Below are positions 60,138 to 64,000 of a stretch of 64,000 bases of DNA, one piece after another (position 1 is the first letter of the stretch; each line of letters begins with the position of its first letter). Made by a program: the position numbers and the translations under genes. Source of the stretch: Streptomyces albireticuli (lineage in GTDB: Bacteria > Actinomycetota > Actinomycetes > Streptomycetales > Streptomycetaceae); the NCBI RefSeq assembly GCF_002192455.1, contig NZ_CP021744.1, forward strand, positions 7,650,501 through 7,714,500. The letters are read 5' to 3'. A model generated the notes under the pieces. That model did no database searches and was not told the origin of the DNA. It saw nothing but the letters and a program-made list of their open reading frames with translations.

Positions 60138-61583
60138 TCAGGCGTCGACGGCCGCGACGGCCGCCGCGGCCCGGGCGTGCGGCCGGGCGAGGTTGTCCGG
60201 GTGGAGGATCTCCTGGAGCCGCTCCTGGGTGAGCAGGCCCTTGGCCAGGACGAGGTCGTGCACCGAGGCACCCGTGGTGAGCGCCTCCTGCGCCACGGCG
60301 GTGGCCTGCTCGTAGCCGATGTGCGGGTTGAGCGCGGTGGCCAGGCCGATGGACCGGGCGACGAGGTGGGCCAGGTGCTCGCGGTTGGCGGTGATGCCGG
60401 TGACACAGCGCTCGGCCAGGGTCAGGCAGCCGGCCCGCAGGTGGGTGAGGCTCTTGAGGAGGCTGTGGGCGATGACCGGCTCGAAGGCGTTGAGCTGCAA
60501 CTGCCCGCCTTCCGCGGCGAACGTGACCGTCACGTCGTTGCCGATGACCTCGAAGGCGATCTGGTTGACGACCTCCGGGATCACCGGGTTCACCTTGCCG
60601 GGCATGATGCTCGAACCCGCCTGGACCGGCGGCAGGTTGATCTCGGCGAGGCCGGCGCGCGGGCCGCAGGACAGCAGGCGCAGGTCGTTGCAGGTCTTGG
60701 AGAGCTTGACGGCGATCCGCTTCAGCACACCGGAGAGCTGGACGAACGCGCCCATGTCCTGGGTGGCCTCCACCAGGTCACCGGCGACGCTCACCGGGAC
60801 GCCGGTGAGGGCGCCGAGGTGGCGGCAGGCGAGTGCCGGGTACGCGGGGTGGGCGTTGAGGCCGGTGCCGATGGCGGTGCCGCCGAGGTTGATCTCGCGG
60901 AGCAGCGCGCACGCCTCCGCCAGGCGCGCCCGGTCCTCGTCCAGCATGACGGCGTAGGCGGCGAACTCCTGGCCCAGCGTCATGGGCACCGCGTCCTGGA
61001 GCTGGGTCCGGCCCATCTTGAGGACGTCCGCGAACTCCAGCGCCTTGGCGGCGAACGCCTCGCGCAGCACCTCCATGGCCTCCAGCAGGCGGACGGCGGC
61101 GAGCTGGAGCGCGAGGCGGACGGCGGTCGGGTAGACGTCGTTGGTGCTCTGCCCGGCGTTGACGTCCTCCAGCGGGTGCAGGTGCTTGTAGTCACCCTTG
61201 TCGTGGCCGAGGAGTTCGAGCGCCCGGTTGGCGACGACCTCGTTGGCGTTCATGTTGGTGGAGGTGCCGGCGCCGCCCTGGATGACGTCCACGACGAACT
61301 GCTCGTGCCACCGCCCGGCGCGGATCTCCTCGCAGGCCGCCACGATCGCGTCCACCTTGCGGCCGTCCAGCAGGCCGAGGTCGCGGTTGGCGAGGGCGGC
61401 GGCCTGCTTGACCGCGGCGAGGGCGGTCACCAGGTCGGGGTACGCGGAGATGGGCGTCCCCGTGATGGGGAAGTTCTCCACGGCGCGCAGGGTGTGGACG
61501 CCGTAGTACGCGGCGGCGGGGACGTCGCGGTCGCCGAGGAGGTCGTGCTCGGAGCGGGTGGAGCCGGGGGCGGGGGCCGACAT
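60138..61583 (-). CDS. aspA: Aspartate ammonia-lyase
   Basis: A 481-residue fumarase/aspartase superfamily enzyme. GGAGTSTNMNANEV, TGLNAHPAYP and the signature GSSIMPGKVNP are present, with the aspartase-type N terminus (RSEHDLLGDRDVPAAAYYGVHTLRA). It deaminates aspartate to fumarate. Downstream of the asparaginase gene by 42 bases on the same strand, forming an asparagine-degrading operon. Confidence 0.93.
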   Translation of the reverse strand: MSAPAPGSTRSEHDLLGDRDVPAAAYYGVHTLRAVENFPITGTPISAYPDLVTALAAVKQAAALANRDLGLLDGRKVDAIVAACEEIRAGRWHEQFVVDVIQGGAGTSTNMNANEVVANRALELLGHDKGDYKHLHPLEDVNAGQSTNDVYPTAVRLALQLAAVRLLEAMEVLREAFAAKALEFADVLKMGRTQLQDAVPMTLGQEFAAYAVMLDEDRARLAEACALLREINLGGTAIGTGLNAHPAYPALACRHLGALTGVPVSVAGDLVEATQDMGAFVQLSGVLKRIAVKLSKTCNDLRLLSCGPRAGLAEINLPPVQAGSSIMPGKVNPVIPEVVNQIAFEVIGNDVTVTFAAEGGQLQLNAFEPVIAHSLLKSLTHLRAGCLTLAERCVTGITANREHLAHLVARSIGLATALNPHIGYEQATAVAQEALTTGASVHDLVLAKGLLTQERLQEILHPDNLARPHARAAAAVAAVDA

Positions 61584-61625
61584 GGGGGGATCCGATCGGT
61601 CGAGTGGGGGAGCGGGGAGGAACGT

Positions 61626-62684
61626 TCAGGCGGCGGCGGGCGCGCTGACGGCGGGCGCGTCGGCGGCGGGGGCGCCGACGAGGCGGCGCAGCACGCGGGT
61701 CCGCGGGTCCGTGCCGGGCACGGAGTCCGCGGCGTCCGTACCGGGAGCGGCGAGGGCGGCCGCGAGGACGGCGATACGGGCCTGCCCGGCGCGGAGGGTG
61801 CCGGTCAGCACGGCTCCGGCGGCGGCGAGGTCCACGGCCCCGCCGTGGGTGTAGATCTCGGCGACCGGCCCGGCGGGGACGCGGGTGGTGAGCGCGACGA
61901 GCACGCCGCGCGAGACCGCGGCCTCGACGGCGGCGACGACCTCGGGGGTGGCGTTGCCCGCGCCCGTCGCGACCAGGACGACGCCCCGGGCGCCGGCCCC
62001 GACGGCGGCTTCGAACAGCAGCGGGTCCGCGTCGCAGTGGTGCATGACGACGTCGACCCGGGGGAGGGCGGCGGCCTCGGCCGGCGGCGGCAAGGGCAGC
62101 GGCGCCGGGCGCTCGGGCCGCCGGTGGACGAGGAGGCGGCCGTCCTCGACGTCGGCGACCGGGCTGCCGGACGGGTCCGCGAACGCGTCGGCCGCCAGGG
62201 TCCGCACCTTGATCGTGCCGCGGGCGGCGTGTATCCGCCCGTCGAAGGCGACCAGGACGCCGTGGCCGCGCAGCTCGGCGGAGGAGGCCGCGAGCAGGGC
62301 GTCGTGGAGGTTGCGCGGACCGTCGCCGTCCGCCGCTTCGAGCGGGAGCTGGGCGCCGGTGAAGACGACCGGGCGGGGGTCGTCGTGGTGGAGGTCGAGC
62401 AGGAAGGCCGACTCCTCCAGGGTGTCCGTGCCGTGCGTGACGACGATGCCGTCGACGCCGGGGTCGCTCAGCACCTCGTGCGCGGTGCGCAGCAGGGCGA
62501 GCTGGTCGCGGGTGGTGAGCCGGGCGCTGTTCACGCTCATCAGGTCGACCACCCGCACGCCGACGCCCTCGGGCACCGCGGCCGTGGCCAGTACGTCCCC
62601 GCCGCGCGCGTCGGCGGCGAACCCGGACCCCTGCCAGCGGCTGGCGATCGTTCCGCCCGTGCTGATGACGACGACCTGTCCCAC
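61626..62684 (-). CDS. L-asparaginase (type I/II family)
   Basis: A 352-residue asparaginase with both active-site threonine motifs: STGGTIAS at the N terminus and VTHGTDTLEES near residue 83. No clear signal peptide, so probably cytoplasmic. GTG at 62684. First gene of the ans-aspA operon and divergent from an Lrp/AsnC regulator. Confidence 0.92.
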   Translation of the reverse strand: MGQVVVISTGGTIASRWQGSGFAADARGGDVLATAAVPEGVGVRVVDLMSVNSARLTTRDQLALLRTAHEVLSDPGVDGIVVTHGTDTLEESAFLLDLHHDDPRPVVFTGAQLPLEAADGDGPRNLHDALLAASSAELRGHGVLVAFDGRIHAARGTIKVRTLAADAFADPSGSPVADVEDGRLLVHRRPERPAPLPLPPPAEAAALPRVDVVMHHCDADPLLFEAAVGAGARGVVLVATGAGNATPEVVAAVEAAVSRGVLVALTTRVPAGPVAEIYTHGGAVDLAAAGAVLTGTLRAGQARIAVLAAALAAPGTDAADSVPGTDPRTRVLRRLVGAPAADAPAVSAPAAA

Positions 62685-62763
62685 GTCGGCCCGCCTTTCC
62701 CATGATCGTTACGGCCGTCCACGGGGGAGTGGCGACCAGGCAGGGGAAGAATAGGACGAATCG

Positions 62764-62823
62764 CGCGCAATTGGATCGCTGAACAGAGCGCGCTACCGCC
62801 GATATGTGGTGGATAATTGCGCG
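62764..62823. promoter_or_regulatory. Paired half-sites for the Lrp/AsnC regulator
   Basis: CGCGCAATT (62764-62772) and AATTGCGCG (62815-62823) are perfect 9-bp inverted copies 42 bp apart. The first sits near a TATTCT -10-like hexamer (62748-62753, leftward) for the asparaginase gene; the second ends at the regulator's GTG start, near GATAAT (62812-62817). Confidence 0.6.
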
Positions 62824-63279
62824 GTGGACAGCATCGACAGAAATATCTTGCGTGAGCTCCAGAACGACGGCCGCCTGACCATCCAGGAACTCGCCCACCG
62901 CGTCGGTCTGACCCCCTCGCCCTGCATGCGCCGCGTCCGCCAGCTCGAACAGGACGGCGTGATCCAGGGCTACCGGGCGGTCATCGATCCCGAGGCCGTC
63001 GGCCGGAGCTTCGAGGTCCTCGTCTCCATCGAGGTCAAGCGCGACCGCGAGGCGGTGGAGGCCTTCGAGGCGGCCCTCCAGGACATCCCCGACGTCATCG
63101 AGGCCTACCGTCTCTTCGGCAGCCCCGGCTGCATGCTCCGCATCGCGGTCGCCGACCTCGCGGCCTACGAGCGGCTGTGGATCGAGCGGCTCACCGCGCT
63201 GTCCGGGATCACCGAGGTGAACTCGCAGATCGTCATGAAGCGTGTCAAGGAGCCGAAGGGCCTCCCGGTCGGGCCGTGA
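62824..63279 (+). CDS. Lrp/AsnC family transcriptional regulator
   Basis: A 151-residue regulator: HTH LTIQELAHRVGLTPSPCMRRVRQLE followed by the RAM ligand-binding domain (SFEVLVSIEVKRDREAVEAFEAAL; GSPGCMLRIAVAD). GTG at 62824 gives the standard N terminus; GTG at 62806/62809 are alternatives. Likely controls the divergent asparaginase-aspartase operon in response to an amino acid. Confidence 0.9.
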   Translation: MDSIDRNILRELQNDGRLTIQELAHRVGLTPSPCMRRVRQLEQDGVIQGYRAVIDPEAVGRSFEVLVSIEVKRDREAVEAFEAALQDIPDVIEAYRLFGSPGCMLRIAVADLAAYERLWIERLTALSGITEVNSQIVMKRVKEPKGLPVGP

Positions 63280-63549
63280 GCCGAGCGCCCGTCGCCGTGC
63301 CCGCCGATGCCCCTTCCGGGTGCGCTTCCGCCTGCACCGGCCGCGCTCGCCGGAGGACGAACGGCCTGCTCAGCCGCCCTTCGTGAAGCTCCGCTGTTGC
63401 CGCGCTTAAGAAAACCTCGATGGACTTGAGGGCCGGGAATCGGCACATTGGTGCGCGCAAAGGATCACCCCGGCGGCCGTCCGCCCTGGCGGCACCCATC
63501 GGCCCGTCAGCGCTCGGTCAGCGCCCCACCACGCCTGGAGCGGCATTCA

Positions 63550-64000
63550 ATGAAGGCACTCGTCAAGCACAAGGCCGAGCCCGGGCTGTGGCTCATGGAC
63601 GTTCCCGAGCCCGAGACCGGCCCCGACGACGTCCTGATCAAGGTGCTGCGCACCGGCATCTGCGGCACCGACCTGCACATCCGCTCCTGGGACGGCTGGG
63701 CACAGGGCGCGGTCAGCACCCCGCGCATCCTCGGCCACGAGTTCGTCGGCGAGGTCGCGGCCGTCGGCGCGGACGTCCGTGACATCGCCGTCGGCGACCT
63801 GGTCAGCGGCGAGGGCCACCTGGTGTGCGGGAAGTGCCGCAACTGTCTGGCCGGCCGCCGTCACCTGTGCCGCAGCACGGTCGGCCTCGGCGTGGGCCGC
63901 GACGGCGCGTTCGCCGAGTACGTCGCCCTGCCCGCCTCCAACGTCTGGGTGCACCGCACGCACGTCGACCTCGACGTCGCCGCGATCTTCGACCCGTTCG
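63550..64000 (+). CDS. tdh: L-threonine 3-dehydrogenase (partial, runs off right edge)
   Basis: 150 residues are visible. MDR-family zinc enzyme: catalytic-Zn ligands in GICGTDLHI and GHEFVGEV, structural zinc cysteines in HLVCGKCRNCLAGRRHLCRS. N terminus MKALVKHKAEPGLWLMDVPEP matches Tdh. It oxidises threonine to 2-amino-3-ketobutyrate; a kbl gene would be expected just outside the window. ATG at 63550 has GGAG nine bases upstream. Confidence 0.88.
   Translation, partial: MKALVKHKAEPGLWLMDVPEPETGPDDVLIKVLRTGICGTDLHIRSWDGWAQGAVSTPRILGHEFVGEVAAVGADVRDIAVGDLVSGEGHLVCGKCRNCLAGRRHLCRSTVGLGVGRDGAFAEYVALPASNVWVHRTHVDLDVAAIFDPF

Overview
This is a 64 kb piece of a Streptomyces (or very close actinomycete) chromosome. 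GC content is very high, many genes start with GTG, operons are chained by ATGA/GTGA overlaps, TTA leucine codons occur only sporadically, and the content (Sfp-type PPTase, MarR/PadR/TetR/GlxA-AraC regulators, rifamycin and chloramphenicol resistance genes, an ACT-domain malic enzyme) is typical of that genus. No rRNA, tRNA, insertion sequence, phage or CRISPR array was seen.

Layout. (1) About 1-11,450: two divergent operons that look like part of a specialised-metabolite cluster, cut by the left edge. The leftward arm is APH-like kinase, methyltransferase, adenylosuccinate-lyase homologue, GNAT acetyltransferase, C26 gamma-glutamyl hydrolase-like protein and a partial second methyltransferase, all joined by short overlaps. 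The rightward arm is a 588-aa protein of unknown family, an amidase-signature enzyme, a glutamine-synthetase-like ligase and a FemAB/GNAT-fold transferase. Acetyltransferase + ASL-type lyase + GS-like ligase + amidase is the enzyme set used in fosfazinomycin and kinamycin biosynthesis to make hydrazine as an acetylhydrazine/gamma-glutamylhydrazide synthon. Both arms carry TTA codons in their first gene, which suggests bldA control. This is the best candidate for an undescribed system here. (2) 11,760-12,968: an MFS exporter. (3) 13,000-27,697: a biotin island with a BioY-EcfT-EcfA uptake system, bioA, bioD, bioB and bioF, plus genes that could make and activate a pimeloyl chain: a dedicated ACP, KAS II, Sfp-type PPTase, ETR-type enoyl reductase, BioI-like P450, acyl-CoA ligase, thioesterase and a thiolase lacking its second catalytic cysteine. 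bioA has a TTA codon at position 6. (4) 27,816-42,794: mixed housekeeping and accessory genes, including a MarR/NmrA pair with a perfect operator, a GlxA-type regulator opposite a dienelactone hydrolase, a secreted lipase, a Baeyer-Villiger-type monooxygenase, a gamma-glutamylamine ligase with permease, a Bcr/CflA exporter, and a macro-domain protein opposite NAD synthetase. (5) 42,908-47,575: a rifamycin-resistance island with a Rox-type monooxygenase and a rifamycin glycosyltransferase-like gene, each preceded by a near-identical 19-bp rifamycin-associated element. (6) 47,719-58,643: PadR/acyl-CoA dehydrogenase, secreted beta-propeller, M48 peptidase, TPR-like protein, a frameshifted chloramphenicol phosphotransferase, and two TetR-linked gene pairs with inverted-repeat operators. 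(7) 58,662-63,279: a catabolic module of asparaginase, aspartase and malic enzyme next to an Lrp/AsnC regulator, leading from asparagine to pyruvate. (8) 63,550 to the end: the start of L-threonine 3-dehydrogenase.

Two genes (cpt and the malic enzyme) are each broken by one missing base in a G/C homopolymer. Because the same error type hits a core enzyme, sequencing error is more likely than real gene loss.
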